Positions 27,270 to 38,700 are shown, numbered from the stretch's first letter. The stretch is DNA of 64,000 bases from Centrapalus pauciflorus (GCA_020465985.1 JAANYP010002985.1:572494-636493), one strand, 5' to 3'. A program made the numbers and translations. The notes: a model not told the origin generated them from the letters alone.

Positions 27270-30146
27270 ATGTCAAACCTTCAGAAATTCCTTGAGATGG
27301 ATCATGAAGTTGGGAAGGCAAATGCACCGCCAAAGCTGATGAAAGTTGAGGACTATTACTGGTGGAAAGACAGATTTACGGATTTTGTACGATTCAACGA
27401 TATGCGCATGTGGGTGTGCATAGATGAAGGGTACATTCCACCAGTATCTGAGGTTGAAGGCCGTCAAAAGGTCTTGTCATATCAAATGATGAAAGAGGAT
27501 GACAAGAAACTATTTGAAGCTGAAAACAAGGCTTTCTCCATTATCCGTATGGCTTTACCTCAAGATATCTTGCACACATTTCGGACTCAAAGGACGTCGA
27601 AAGAACTTTGGGAGTCTCTCCAGAAAAGGTGTGAAGGTAATCCTCGGGTGCGTAGAAAGCGTACAGAGCTGTTGACCCAACAGTTTGCGATTTTCAAGGC
27701 TCTTAAGGATGAACAGTTAGATGATATTATCACAAGGTTCTATCATCTGATAACAGAGCTTGAAAGTCATGGCATTGAGTACTCGGACACTGACAAGAAC
27801 AACAAGCTTCTTGATGCCCTACCAGCCAAATGGGCTATGTACGTGGCCATGATTAAGCTTAATGAGGACAAGTATTATGCTCAATCACTTGATGATATTG
27901 TGGGAACGTTGAGGGCATATCACTTCGAGATGATTAAGGCTGAGACTGATTACGAGCAAGTCCAGAATCCGGCTATGTATTTTGGAAAGACATCTAAATC
28001 ATCAGTGACAGCTGAACCGAAGAGTGCTACAGCGTTTTTCACCGGAGAAACGTCATCGCCACCAGAGTCTGAAGACTCACTGAATCGCGCGTTCTTAGGG
28101 TTAGGAAGATCGGAAGAACCGCAACCTCAAGTCCAACAGGCATCGACCAGTCAGAGCTATTCGAAGATGCCCATGAGCGCAAAGTCAGCGGAAGAGCATC
28201 TGAATCTACTTGCTTCGTTTGTGGCCGCTTATGGAAATTGTGTTCAAGGGAAGATCAATGATCCGGCTCTTTGGGATGAAGATTACGATCAGGTCGACCC
28301 TGATGACTTAGAGGAAATGGATCTTAAATGGCAACTGGCCATGGTGACCCAGAGGGTTAAAAGATTCATTAAGAGAACTGGGAGGAATCTACAAATGAAC
28401 AACAAAGGGATAGGATTTGATAAGTCTAAGGTCAAATGCTACAACTGTCAGGGATTGGGACACTTCGCCAGGGAGTGTCAAAGACCGAAGGTAGAATCAT
28501 ACCAAGGACAGAGTCAGCATCAAGGACAGTACCAAAATCAGTCCCAACAGAGATATCTTCCGAGTTCCTCATCTGGTCAAGCCAATCTAGCGGGTCTAAT
28601 ATCCAATGTCACGTCTGACAGACAGCTAGATGGTTCCTATGACTGGAGTTCACATCCTGAGTCCAATGCTAGAGCTTTCATGGCTGAAGTTACGGAGAAT
28701 GGTTGTGAAGAAGAAGAGCAGACCACACGGGACAGCAGTCCGATGTGGGTAGAGAAAGCGAATGATCAGACCGTGCTGGAGTTTGCTGCTCAGATGGCCA
28801 ACGTGGAATCTGATAACTCTAAGGTTAGTCTTTCTTATTCTCTATTTCAAGAATTATGTGCTTTGTGTGCTGCTTCTAATGATAGGTTAAATCTAGTCTT
28901 AGAATCACACAAAACCATCTCTGCTCAAAATGAAAATTTAAAAATTGAAAATGCTAGCCTCAATGATATAAAACAAGATTTAAAAGAAAAGCTTAAGGCT
29001 GATGCTCAAGATGTAATCGTTCTAAAAGACAAACTGAGTGAGCAGTGTGTTAGGATAGAGCTTATGTATGAGCACGTAGAGGCCTTGACCAAAAGTCTGA
29101 AAGATAAGGACATAGAGCTAGCCGAGACCAAAGTTAAGGTAGCAGAGGCAAATAGCAAGCTGGAAAAGTTTAGGAATTCGAGCCTCAACCTAGGAAAAGT
29201 CTTAGATGCCCAAAGACAGTCTAAGAAGCCTGTAGGTCTAGGTTTTCACGAAATTCCTCCACCTTTCAATGCAAACTATGTGCCTCAGCCTCAGGAGAAA
29301 ACTGACAACTCAGTCGACGTAGAGGACCTACCTAAACCGACACCTGAGCTTACTGTGGAAAATACACCTAAGGTGGATGACTCTACCGTCAAGGTCAAGA
29401 AAGTGAAATTTGTGTCTTCCTCCAGTGAAACACCTGCAGGAAAACAGAAAATTTCATGGGCTGACCAGGTCGAAGAGACAGACACTGTAGATGTACCAAA
29501 GGCAGTAGACACTAGTGAGACACCTAGATCTAAGGGACCAACCAAAAAGTCCATGGATAAGATGTCTTGTTTTAGATGTCACGAGAAAGGGCATGTTGCT
29601 TCTCACTGTCCACTTAGGAAAGCAGATGTTACCCCTAAGACAGTGAACCCAACACCTGTTAAGCCCTCACCAAGTGTGGCAAGCAGCAGTAGTTCTCAAC
29701 CTACCGAGAAAACTGTGCAGGCCGCACCAAAACATGTTGTGAAACAAACACCGGTTAAGGTTGGACCAAAGGAAGTGATTAGGACAAATTCACCGAATCG
29801 TGTCATTAATCAATCTAGGTCAGCACCTCAACAAGTCTATAGGAGCACAACACCTAGCAGGTCACACACTCCAGTTAGGTCACATACTCCTGTTAGACAA
29901 TATGTTCCGGTAAGAGCTCAGGGATCACAGTCTGAAATGCAGTATAATAAGAGTTATTCTAGAGCTCCACAACAAATGCCTACTCAAAGGCAAAGAGTGA
30001 ATCTAAATCACTCGGCACCACAACAGAATTCAGTTCAAAGGCCCAAGTCACCTGAAAGGCGAGATGGGTACTTGAAAGAATTCACGTATGTGGACGAGAA
30101 TGGTATTACCAAGTCAGTCATGGCTTGGGTTCCCCGTGATAACTAA
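27270..30146 (+). CDS. gag: Gag polyprotein of SIRE-like copy A
   Basis: 958 aa, intact. Gag builds the cytoplasmic particle and binds element RNA. Residues about 25-230 are a DUF4219/UBN2 gag core (YYWWKDRFTDF; ELWESLQKRCEG). A first CCHC zinc knuckle, CYNCQGLGHFARECQ, starts at residue 390. Residues about 520-650 form a long Lys/Glu/Leu coiled coil, and a second CCHC knuckle, CFRCHEKGHVASHC, starts at residue 767. The C-terminus is a basic, Pro/Ser/Gln-rich tail with THTPVR-type repeats ending VPRDN. The start is the first ATG after the leader and aligns with copy B (MTSLQRFLEMDHEVGKAN). The TAA at 30144-30146 is in the same frame as pol; see splice sites at 28824 and 30167. Confidence 0.93.
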   Translation: MSNLQKFLEMDHEVGKANAPPKLMKVEDYYWWKDRFTDFVRFNDMRMWVCIDEGYIPPVSEVEGRQKVLSYQMMKEDDKKLFEAENKAFSIIRMALPQDILHTFRTQRTSKELWESLQKRCEGNPRVRRKRTELLTQQFAIFKALKDEQLDDIITRFYHLITELESHGIEYSDTDKNNKLLDALPAKWAMYVAMIKLNEDKYYAQSLDDIVGTLRAYHFEMIKAETDYEQVQNPAMYFGKTSKSSVTAEPKSATAFFTGETSSPPESEDSLNRAFLGLGRSEEPQPQVQQASTSQSYSKMPMSAKSAEEHLNLLASFVAAYGNCVQGKINDPALWDEDYDQVDPDDLEEMDLKWQLAMVTQRVKRFIKRTGRNLQMNNKGIGFDKSKVKCYNCQGLGHFARECQRPKVESYQGQSQHQGQYQNQSQQRYLPSSSSGQANLAGLISNVTSDRQLDGSYDWSSHPESNARAFMAEVTENGCEEEEQTTRDSSPMWVEKANDQTVLEFAAQMANVESDNSKVSLSYSLFQELCALCAASNDRLNLVLESHKTISAQNENLKIENASLNDIKQDLKEKLKADAQDVIVLKDKLSEQCVRIELMYEHVEALTKSLKDKDIELAETKVKVAEANSKLEKFRNSSLNLGKVLDAQRQSKKPVGLGFHEIPPPFNANYVPQPQEKTDNSVDVEDLPKPTPELTVENTPKVDDSTVKVKKVKFVSSSSETPAGKQKISWADQVEETDTVDVPKAVDTSETPRSKGPTKKSMDKMSCFRCHEKGHVASHCPLRKADVTPKTVNPTPVKPSPSVASSSSSQPTEKTVQAAPKHVVKQTPVKVGPKEVIRTNSPNRVINQSRSAPQQVYRSTTPSRSHTPVRSHTPVRQYVPVRAQGSQSEMQYNKSYSRAPQQMPTQRQRVNLNHSAPQQNSVQRPKSPERRDGYLKEFTYVDENGITKSVMAWVPRDN
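28824..28829 (+). promoter_or_regulatory. Candidate 5' splice site within gag
   Basis: AAG/GTTAGT; the cut falls after a complete Lys codon at 28821-28823. Copy B has AAG/GTAAGT at the same codon (49729/49728), an even better consensus. Paired with the acceptor at 30167 it would define a 1344-nt intron, the same length in both copies. Inference; no transcript data. Confidence 0.5.
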
Positions 30147-30167
30147 CCTATTTTCTTTCATGTGCAG
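30142..30167 (+). promoter_or_regulatory. Candidate branch point and 3' splice site at the gag-pol junction
   Basis: The gag stop codon is embedded in ACTAACC (branch-point consensus CTAAC), followed by a pyrimidine-rich CCTATTTTCTTTC and TGTGCAG ending at 30167. Exon sequence would resume GAG ATA ACT in the pol frame. Copy B has the same layout (48410-48385, minus strand). If used, splicing removes the stop, coiled coil and second zinc knuckle and joins Gag residue 518 to pol. Confidence 0.5.
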
Positions 30168-33065
30168 GAGATAACTACCGGTCAAAACAACAAGTGGTTC
30201 GTCGACAGTGGTTGCTCCAGGCATATGACGGGGGAAAGAAGTCTTCTCACAGACTTCAAGGGGGGTAATAGGGGATTTGTATCATTCGCGGGCAACAAAG
30301 GAGGAAATATCACTGGAACTGGAGAAGTCACTAATGGGACGATTACATTGGATCAAGTTTATCACGTTGATAAACTGGTTCATAATCTCATTAGTGTATC
30401 TCAAATCTGTGATAAGAAGAACTCGGTGTTATTTACTGACACTGAGGCGTTAGTGCTAAAGCCGGGATTCAAGATACCTGAAGATTGGATATTGATGCGG
30501 GCTCCAAGGAAGAATGACTTGTACATGCTCGACATGAACAAGCCAGATAATTCGATGGGTCCGATCTGCCTACTATCAAAAGCTTCGGAGACGGAATCGG
30601 TTTTGTGGCACAGACGCATGGCTCATTTGCACCTAAGGAAAATGAACTACATAACGAAGAATGGTTTGGTGCAAGGTGTGCCTCTGAAGAGCTTTCAGTT
30701 TGAAGACAAGTGTCTACCGTGCATGAAGGGCAAGCAACATAAAAAGACACACAAGTCCAAGAAGCTGAACTCCATAACCTCGACATTCGATTTGTTGCAT
30801 ATGGACCTTTTCGGCCCTATCAACAAAAGGAGTATAGGAGGTAGTTGGTTTGGCTTAGTTATCACTGACGATTACTCACGGTTTTCATGGGTTTTCTTTT
30901 TAGGTACGAAGGACGAGACGGCTGCAAAGCTCATCGGGTTCTTAGACCAAGTGGAGAACTCCTACGGAACAAGGGTTAAACATATTCGTAGTGATAATGG
31001 GACTGAATTTAAAAACTCTGTAATTGGTGTATATTGCCTATCAAAGGGCATCGTGCGTCAATTCAGTGCACCATATGAACCACAACAGAATGGGGTGGCC
31101 GAACGTAAAAACAGAACATTGATTGAGGCTGCAAGGACTATGCTTTCGGATTCAAAGCTTCCTACCATGTTTTGGGGGGAGGCAGTGAATACCGCGTGCC
31201 ATATTTTAAACCGAGTCCTTACAGTCAAATCATTGAACAAAACATGCTATGAAATTTTGAATAAACGGCCACCTAACTTAACTGGATTCAAACCGTTTGG
31301 AGTACCATGCACACTTTTAAGAACAAAACATCAACCGAAGTTTGGTGAAAAGGCTGACGAAGGATACTTCCTAGGTTATGTGCCAAACTCACCAAACAAA
31401 CGGGTGTTTAACAAAACAACTGGTACTGTGGAGATTGTGTATAACATTGAAGTCACAAGTTATACACATGAACCCCAAACTGGTCCGGAATGGATATTTG
31501 ACTATGATAAGTTATTTGAGTCATTTAACATTCCTCTGGACGATAATGCAGGTACAATCGAGAAGGACATGGCGACGTTACATTTGAACGACGATGGCCA
31601 AATCTTTCCAAGGACCACGTTCGAATCTACGTCCGAGCCTACTGCGACTGTAGATGGATCTCCAGAAGTTGCTGATCAAGAGGCACCTACCACTGAGAAT
31701 CAGACTCAAGCATCGAGTTCCAACTCTGAGGAAAATGTCCGTGAGGAGGAAAATGTAGAAGCTGAGCCTGTTCCCCCTTTAGGTGAAATAGGATCCAACT
31801 TAGGAGATAATCTAAGGGTTGATGAAATAGAGACCTCTAGGATTAACAAGAACCATCCAATAGATAGCATCATAGGAAATCTTAACGAGGGTGTGAGGAC
31901 TCGGAGTAGTGTAAATAACAACACTGTGTTGTTGTCGATGATAAACGACTCCGAGGCATATCACACATGTCTATATTCATGTTTCATATCGCAAGTAGAG
32001 CCCAAAAATGTGCAAATGGCACTTAAGGACAACTCCTGGGTTGAAGCGATGCAGGAAGAACTTTCACAATTTAGAAAACTAGAAGTGTGGGAGTTAGTTC
32101 CGTTACCTCGAGGGGAGATTGCAATAGGAACCAAATGGGTTTTTAAGTGCAAAAGAGACGATCGGGGTATAGTCACGCGCAACAAGGCGAGATTAGTTGT
32201 AAAGGGTTTCAACCAAGAGGAGGGAATCGATTACAACGAAGTGTTTGCACCTGTAGCAAGGTTAGAAGCAATTAGGTTGTTTTTAGCTTTTGCCTCCTTC
32301 AAGGGCTTTAAGGTATATCAATTAGATGTTAAGAGTGCTAACCTGTATGGGAAAGTGAAGGAGTTGGTGTATGTAGAACAACCGCCCGGATTTACAGATC
32401 CTAAATATCCTGATAGAGTATATCGCTTAGATAAGGCTCTTTATGGATTACATCAGGCACCTAGGGCGTGGTATGAGACTCTATCCAACCATCTGTTAGA
32501 AAATGGCTTTGAGAGGGGTAGGATAGATAGTACTCTGTTTGTTAAGAGAAAGGGAGATCAATTTATCTTGGTACAAGTGTACGTCGATGATATCATTTTT
32601 GGATCATCAGACGAACAGATGTGCAAAGATTTCGAGAAGGTTATGAAGTCTAAGTTCGAGATGAGTGCTATGGGAGAGTTGAATTTCTTTTTAGGGTTAC
32701 AAGTTGACCAAAAGAAGGAAGGGATGTTTATCCATCAAACTAAGTATGTCTATGACATATTAGAACGGTTTGGGATGGAGGGAACTAAGTTGACTGCCCA
32801 TTTCAGCACGCCGATTCAAGTGAATCATAATCTCGGGCCGGGTACTGAAAGTGATACCGATGTGGATCCGACTTTATATCGGGCCATGATTGGGTCACTT
32901 ATGTATTTAACTGCTTCAAGACCTGACACAATGTTTGCTGTGTGTATTTGTGCTAGGTTTCAAGCGAATCCGAAGGAGATGCATATGAAAGCTGTGAAGC
33001 GGATTCTACGATACCTCAAGTCGAAACCGAAGCTGGGACTTTGGTATCACGCGAGGGAGATCTAG
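30162..33065 (+). CDS. pol: Pol: protease, integrase and reverse transcriptase of copy A (RNase H split off)
   Basis: 967 codons in the same frame as gag, reopening directly after its stop; the first codon shown is a GTG, so independent initiation is unlikely and joining by readthrough or splicing is expected. Aspartic protease active site DSG starts at residue 15 (FVDSGCSRHMTGE). Integrase follows: zinc-binding HRRMAH/CLPCMKG near 150-195, catalytic D215, D278 and E314 with 35 residues between the last two. Reverse transcriptase follows, with catalytic YVDD at 807-810. KSANLYG stands where copia elements usually have KSAFL(N/Y)G. The frame ends early at TAG 33063-33065 through a one-base loss near 33052 relative to copy B. 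Confidence 0.92.
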   Translation: MQEITTGQNNKWFVDSGCSRHMTGERSLLTDFKGGNRGFVSFAGNKGGNITGTGEVTNGTITLDQVYHVDKLVHNLISVSQICDKKNSVLFTDTEALVLKPGFKIPEDWILMRAPRKNDLYMLDMNKPDNSMGPICLLSKASETESVLWHRRMAHLHLRKMNYITKNGLVQGVPLKSFQFEDKCLPCMKGKQHKKTHKSKKLNSITSTFDLLHMDLFGPINKRSIGGSWFGLVITDDYSRFSWVFFLGTKDETAAKLIGFLDQVENSYGTRVKHIRSDNGTEFKNSVIGVYCLSKGIVRQFSAPYEPQQNGVAERKNRTLIEAARTMLSDSKLPTMFWGEAVNTACHILNRVLTVKSLNKTCYEILNKRPPNLTGFKPFGVPCTLLRTKHQPKFGEKADEGYFLGYVPNSPNKRVFNKTTGTVEIVYNIEVTSYTHEPQTGPEWIFDYDKLFESFNIPLDDNAGTIEKDMATLHLNDDGQIFPRTTFESTSEPTATVDGSPEVADQEAPTTENQTQASSSNSEENVREEENVEAEPVPPLGEIGSNLGDNLRVDEIETSRINKNHPIDSIIGNLNEGVRTRSSVNNNTVLLSMINDSEAYHTCLYSCFISQVEPKNVQMALKDNSWVEAMQEELSQFRKLEVWELVPLPRGEIAIGTKWVFKCKRDDRGIVTRNKARLVVKGFNQEEGIDYNEVFAPVARLEAIRLFLAFASFKGFKVYQLDVKSANLYGKVKELVYVEQPPGFTDPKYPDRVYRLDKALYGLHQAPRAWYETLSNHLLENGFERGRIDSTLFVKRKGDQFILVQVYVDDIIFGSSDEQMCKDFEKVMKSKFEMSAMGELNFFLGLQVDQKKEGMFIHQTKYVYDILERFGMEGTKLTAHFSTPIQVNHNLGPGTESDTDVDPTLYRAMIGSLMYLTASRPDTMFAVCICARFQANPKEMHMKAVKRILRYLKSKPKLGLWYHAREI

Positions 33066-33535
33066 AGTTGGAGGCGTTCACAGATTCGGACTACGGAGGA
33101 TGCAGCTTGACGCGCAAATCAACGACTGGAGGTTGTCAGTTCCTAGGAGGGAGACTGGTGTCCTGGCAATGCAAGAAACAAACGTCGGTAGCCGTGTCAA
33201 CGTGCGAGGCCGAGTATGTTGCTGCTGGTAGTTGCTGCTCACAGGTTCTGTGGATACAACAACAATTGCGGGATTACGGTTTGGCTTATACTCAAACTCC
33301 CATTAGAATAGACAATCAATCTACAATTGCTATAACTAACAATCCAGTTAAACACAGTAAAACAAAGCACATAGACATAAGGCATCATTTCATTCGTGAT
33401 TGTGCTGAAAAGAACTTAATCAAATTGGTAAAAGTGGCAACAGAAGATAATAATGCAGATTTATTTACCAAAGCGTTTGATAAGTCACGGTTTGAGTATT
33501 TAATTCAACTGAATGGAATGCGCAACCCAGAGTAA
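33041..33535 (+). CDS. pol: RNase H domain of Pol, copy A, out of frame with the rest
   Basis: Continues Pol after the one-base loss. Ribonuclease H degrades the RNA strand of RNA:DNA hybrids during reverse transcription. The domain is complete: AFTDSDYGGC (first Asp), STCEAEYVAAG (Glu), IRIDNQSTIAI (Asp) and HIDIRHHFIRD, ending at a natural stop after NGMRNPE. The 33041 start is only where the frame opens; true homology to copy B begins at EGDLELEAF. In an intact element it would be the C-terminal part of the single Pol polyprotein. Confidence 0.9.
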   Translation: MVSREGDLELEAFTDSDYGGCSLTRKSTTGGCQFLGGRLVSWQCKKQTSVAVSTCEAEYVAAGSCCSQVLWIQQQLRDYGLAYTQTPIRIDNQSTIAITNNPVKHSKTKHIDIRHHFIRDCAEKNLIKLVKVATEDNNADLFTKAFDKSRFEYLIQLNGMRNPE

Positions 33536-35735
33536 TTTGACCTTAGTAGTAGTAAGTTTATTTTCTTTTAGAGTAGTAGTATTTCTTTCTTTACAGTAGT
33601 CTGCTAATTTAGGTAAGTTTCTAATTTAGGAAAGTTTCTATTTTTAGTAAGTTTCTATTTTTAGTAAGTTAGTAGGTTAGCTTAGTTTCCTGCTTTTTGC
33701 TATGAAAAACAAAAGAAAAAAAGAGAGAAAATTACAAAAATACAAAAAAAAAAGAGAATATCAGAAAAAAGAGTTAAGTCTTAGATACATAGGTTCAAAG
33801 TGACGAAAATTAGCACCGTCGTTACAGACTCTAAGTGTTTAGGCTTTCACACATAATGCAACTAAATTCTAAGTGTTATACTTTATTTAGTTTGATGTGT
33901 TGGTAGGCATAATACATATAGGGAATCTCAAGGCTAATAAAATATTCTAGAAAAAATCAAGCGTGTCACTAACTTAGATGTACGACCAATCGGTCTTAAT
34001 TTTTATGTACAAGACATACAAACATTGAGTCTAAATGAGGTATGCAAACTTTCTGGGGATGTATGGCAACATCAAATACATCTGAAAATGGAAAGAATAG
34101 AAATATCATGTAAAACTGAGAGTCGAAAACATGCAACTCTGTTGTACGTAAGTACAGACCTGTTGACTCTGTTTAGATTCGGGTTAGCAGACATGTCGCT
34201 TTGTTGTACGTCAGTACAGACCTGTCACCGCTATCTGCTAACTTTAAAAATAAACCTTAAGTTGAACTAAGACACTTTGTTGTATGAGAATACAGACCTG
34301 TGTCCGATGTTTGTCTTTTAAAGAAAGTTTGCAAATACCAACAAGTTAGAATTTTTGTCTGTGTGCCTTGATCATAAAAGTATGTCTATGTCTGAGACAC
34401 GTAAGATAATTTCCTGATAAATAAAAAGGGCCAAGGGATATTCCGAAATGTAGAATGTTTAACAGGGTAAAATACCAACAATTGGCTAAATGGGTATGTC
34501 ACGACAAACAATCAAAGGAATCAAAAATTCCTAAGTGTGAAAGTTTAAGTACTGAAAGTTAGTATCGGACATCGCTATCTGATTGAACCTCTCTTTGACT
34601 ATACTCATCAAAAATATGTTGTTTAGTATTAAGCTTAGCTTGTAAATTTGTTTTTATAACTTAAGTCTAGATTAAAATTTTTTAGTCAAAATTTTATTTT
34701 ATTTTATTTTATTTTTACCTTAGTTTATTTTATTTTATCTTATTTAGGGTTAGTTTAGTTTTTACTTAGGTAAAAGGTCAAAAAGTTACTGAGGGAGCAT
34801 TCAAAGTTGGATAAAATAAACATCGCGTGAAATATCTGTGCTTAGGGTAAAAGAATTGGCATAGTTTATCTGGTTACACAATACCGTAGAAAAAAGTTGG
34901 AAAAGTTGAAGTTATTTTCAAAATTTTTGAAATTTTTCTAAGTGTTTGGTAGTTTCGAATCTAGGACAGACTCGAAGTGGTAAGACTTCGAATCTGTCAG
35001 TAGATTCGACTAGGGACTTAGACTCGAAGGTTGGTAGTATAAATAGGTCAACAGTGAAGTCATTTATTTCTTACTGTTCTCGATTCTACTTCCTCGAATC
35101 TATTCAGGCGATTTCGAATCTATTTTCTCGAGTCTACCGTATTTCACATAAACGACATTTCATCGAGTCTAAAGCTATTGTGTTCGATTCTACACTCATA
35201 TCTAGGTATAATCAACCGGATTGTACAAGATTTTGGTAGTTTTATACACAATTTTGGGCTTAAACATCACATTTTGAAGTTTTATGGGTCAAAATAGAGT
35301 TTTTGCTAAATAACTAAGTTAGGACCTATAAAATATCAAATTGAAAGCATAAATCTATAATTAGAACCTAGTTGAACTAATGTATGTGATTTGCTAAGTT
35401 CAAAATGGTTAAAATTTTGGGTTTTTGTTGAAACAAAGGCCGACGGGGCTTCGAGTCTGTTCATCGACTTTCGAATCTGTTCATGGGTTTCTCGAATCTA
35501 TCATTAGATTCGAGATGACCATGATATTCGAATCTGTCCATTAGACTCGAATAGGGACTCTTCGAATCTGTCCATTACATTCGAATATGGACACTTCGAA
35601 TCTGTTACCCTCGAATCTGTACTTTATTTACTTTGTTGAATTTAAATTTTATTAAACTTGTGGAAATTTAATTGTGTTGGATTTTGTACTTAATCGAGTA
35701 CAAAATAAAACAAATTTTGAATTTAAACAAGTTTA
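33536..35735 (+). other. 2.2-kb spacer between pol and the third ORF
   Basis: No gene. 33540-33690 has TAGTAAGTTT-type short repeats. 34141-34320 has three hairpin-bearing repeats (separate entry). 34950-35620 holds about twenty TTCGAATCT/CTCGA words like those of the LTR and leader. SIRE-type elements with a third ORF usually have some spacer here, but this one is long. Confidence 0.7.
34141..34304 (+). repeat. Three GTTGTACGT.AGTACAGACCTGT repeats with a small stem-loop
   Basis: Units at 34141, 34203 and 34279. Units 1 and 2 contain TGTAC-GTAA/GTCA-GTACA, a perfect 5-bp stem; unit 3 is decayed. Unit 1 contains a GTAAGT donor-like word. Confidence 0.7.
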
Positions 35736-35751
35736 TTGATTTTTAATAATT

Positions 35752-35775
35752 CTAACAGTTTTATGTATTGTGCAG
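35752..35775 (+). promoter_or_regulatory. Candidate branch point and 3' splice site before the third ORF
   Basis: CTAAC at 35752-35756, a T-rich stretch, then TGTGCAG ending at 35775, two bases before the ATG at 35778. The spacing and the TGTGCAG match the site at 30142-30167. This suggests the third ORF is translated from a spliced subgenomic RNA. The donor is not identified: using the gag donor at 28824 would put the ORF out of frame, so a leader donor would be needed. Confidence 0.5.
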
Positions 35776-35777
35776 AT

Positions 35778-38700
35778 ATGGCGCTTCGTGCTTTTGTTCC
35801 TAAGCATAATATGGTACTTAATCCAGCTCATAACATCCCTGAAGCGCAGGGATTTCGAGAAGTTTTAGATTTTCTAGCAGAGTCTAGGATCAGCTATGCA
35901 TTATATCAAAATATTCCGATTGTGATTTCATATGTGCGTCAATTTTACGATCATTTACAGGTGGACTGTACTGTCACCCCGACAGTTTTAAGAACCAGAA
36001 TTGCTGGTCAACCTCTGGTTTTCTCAGCAGATATTTTGCGTCAAGTACTGCAGTTGGGTTCACAAGAACAAGAAGACGGGCCTATAGACTTTCCATTAAG
36101 TATTAGGCAAGCAGCGTTTTTGCGAATGGGCTATAGTTTGGACGTTACAAAATCATCTTATATGAAAAGCGGGTTGATAGGGCAGTGGCGATTTTTGGTC
36201 CACGTGTTCATGGTTTGTTTTGCGCCTAAGAAGGCTGGATTTGATTACATCGTCTCAAAGATTCAATCTGGGGTGATTGCCATGGTGTACAATAAGAAAT
36301 TCAGCTTCTCACAGTTGTTTTTCTCGGAATTCATCCATCAAATTACTGCTCCTGAGAGAGAAAGATTCCTTCTGTATCCTAGGTTTGTAATGATGTTGAT
36401 AAGGCACTTCTTGCCTGATTTGCCACAAACAGATGATGCATTGAGCGTGAATATTATGGATAAGCGCATCTACTCTGACTGTTCCTCACATCGAGGAAGG
36501 TTAGCGGTTCCGGTGGCGCGTCCACTATTTGGTGCAATTCTGGATAGGGAATTTCAAGCCCCGAGTAATGCCAACTGGGCAGGGGAAGTTGAAGTTCAAG
36601 CTAGGCAGCCTCCACAACAACAAAGACAACAACCGCGAGCACAGCCTCAAAGGCGAAGACAAAGAGCGACTGCGAGTCAAACACAGGCATCAAGGCCTTC
36701 TACAAGTCAGCAACCAGAGGTACAAGAAGCAGGGCCTTCAAATGTCCCAAGCGAAGCTGATCAGTTGTGCCAAACTATATATGAAATTTGGGAGGCAGGT
36801 CCTCATGCTAATGAAGATATAGCTGCAGCATTGGTGGGAGAATTACTTGAGCCTCCAGAGGGAGAAGAAGATGTGCTGAGGGATGTCGAAGAATATGAAC
36901 CAGAGCAGACTGGTAATGTTTTGTCATCATCAGCTACAGAATCAGAAGAGATGGAGGAGTTAGAGGTTGAAGCTCCAGAGTCAGTATCTACTGAACCAGT
37001 AGTAAGAATAGAGACTTATGGATCCAGATTAATGGTTATTAATGAAGAGACTTCAAGGAGGCGCGCATCAAGAGAATCCGATGACTCCGATTTTGAAGAG
37101 GAAGACACTGCTCCTTTAGTGACAAGGCAACGGGTCAAGCGTCACAGATTCATGCAAGGATCATCCTCAGCCTCCGCAGAACAACCAGAAATTTCTCAAC
37201 CTCAAAACCCTCAACCTCAAGAACCTCAAACCACCATTCCACCACCACCACCTCGCAATGAACCATATATTCCATCGCCAATACTTCCAACTCCGTTACA
37301 GTCAATTCCATCAACCTCATCATCATACGCTGACAATCAAAGATTTTTGCGCTTAAAAGATAGAGTTGACTTCCAGGAAATCCAAATCTTTGGGCTAACG
37401 ACGGCAATCGGTGAGCTTCAGAAGCATAACGCAGATATCGATAAGGAGAATGCCGATTTGAAGAAGATTGTGGAAAAGGTCCAGGAAGAAAACACAGAGT
37501 TAAAAACATTTGTCTGCGATCAGGCAGCTGAGATAAGGACGATGCGCTCCCTAATAGAGCAGTTAATGAAAAATTTACAGGCTCAGGGGGAGACGTCGTG
37601 CCGTGATCAGGAAGTACAGAGGCCGAGAGATGATGATGATGAAGACAATCAAGGCAATGATCCCAGCCCTAAAAGACAGAATGAGCCAGTAGATTTTTCT
37701 GCAGCTCAGACTGCTCAATTTGAGGGGGAGCCTAGTCAAGGAGGAGAAGTAGGAGGAGCAGGAGGAGAAGCAGGTTCTTCAAGGACTTTAGATAGCGACA
37801 TGATAGATGCGCTAAAAGATATTGAAGAAGAGCTAATGGAATTTGATTTTGAAGATGATATTGAAGAATTAGAAGAAGGTGAATTCATTCCTGATGACGT
37901 CGTTGACTGGAAATCGGATGATGAAGTGCTAGATGATGAAGACGATCATGTTAATGAAGTAATAATCAATTCACAACCAGTCACTGAATTGTATGAGAGT
38001 CAAAATCATAATGTGATTGATATTGATTACATCAAGGTAGCCTCAGTTGCAGATAAAGAACTTGAAGAGGCTGAGAAAGAGCCATCTAGAGCTGATCTGA
38101 TAAATCTTTGGTTCAAGAAGGAAGAAAAGAAAGATCAGCTGAAGATGAAGAAGAAGATGAGAAATCCAAGTGCTGGAAACTTCTCAGGAGGAATTATTAG
38201 CTGGTTCTTTGACAGAGAACTGCAGCTGTTTATTTTGAAAAGAAGAGATGGCCTTCAATACATGAGGCGGACACTGAAAGCGTTTAATTCATTGCCCAAG
38301 ATTGAAGTTAAAGAGTTAGCCTGGAAGGAGCTGATCAATATTGGAGATGATTCCTACGCGAACGTAATTGAAAGAATTATAAGGAAAGAAGGGCGATCTG
38401 GGAAATTCGAGCGACTCAAGCCAAGGACCGGAAAGAGGGTCGAGGATCAGTCGAGAATAGATCCTCATACAGGTAGGCCATGGGCCAGGATGGAATACAA
38501 ACCTGTGAGGTGTCTAAAGAAAGTCCCAATGAAACCAATGCCACAGAATGTTTTGAGCAACATGAAGTGGTGGTACCTAGAGATTGACACTGCTGAAGTT
38601 ATTATGGAGGATCAAGACGAGCAGGTCATTTTGAAGGTATATGATCCACTGCATTTGATAAACCTATCAAAGGACGACCTGAAGAAGCTTCATGATCAGC

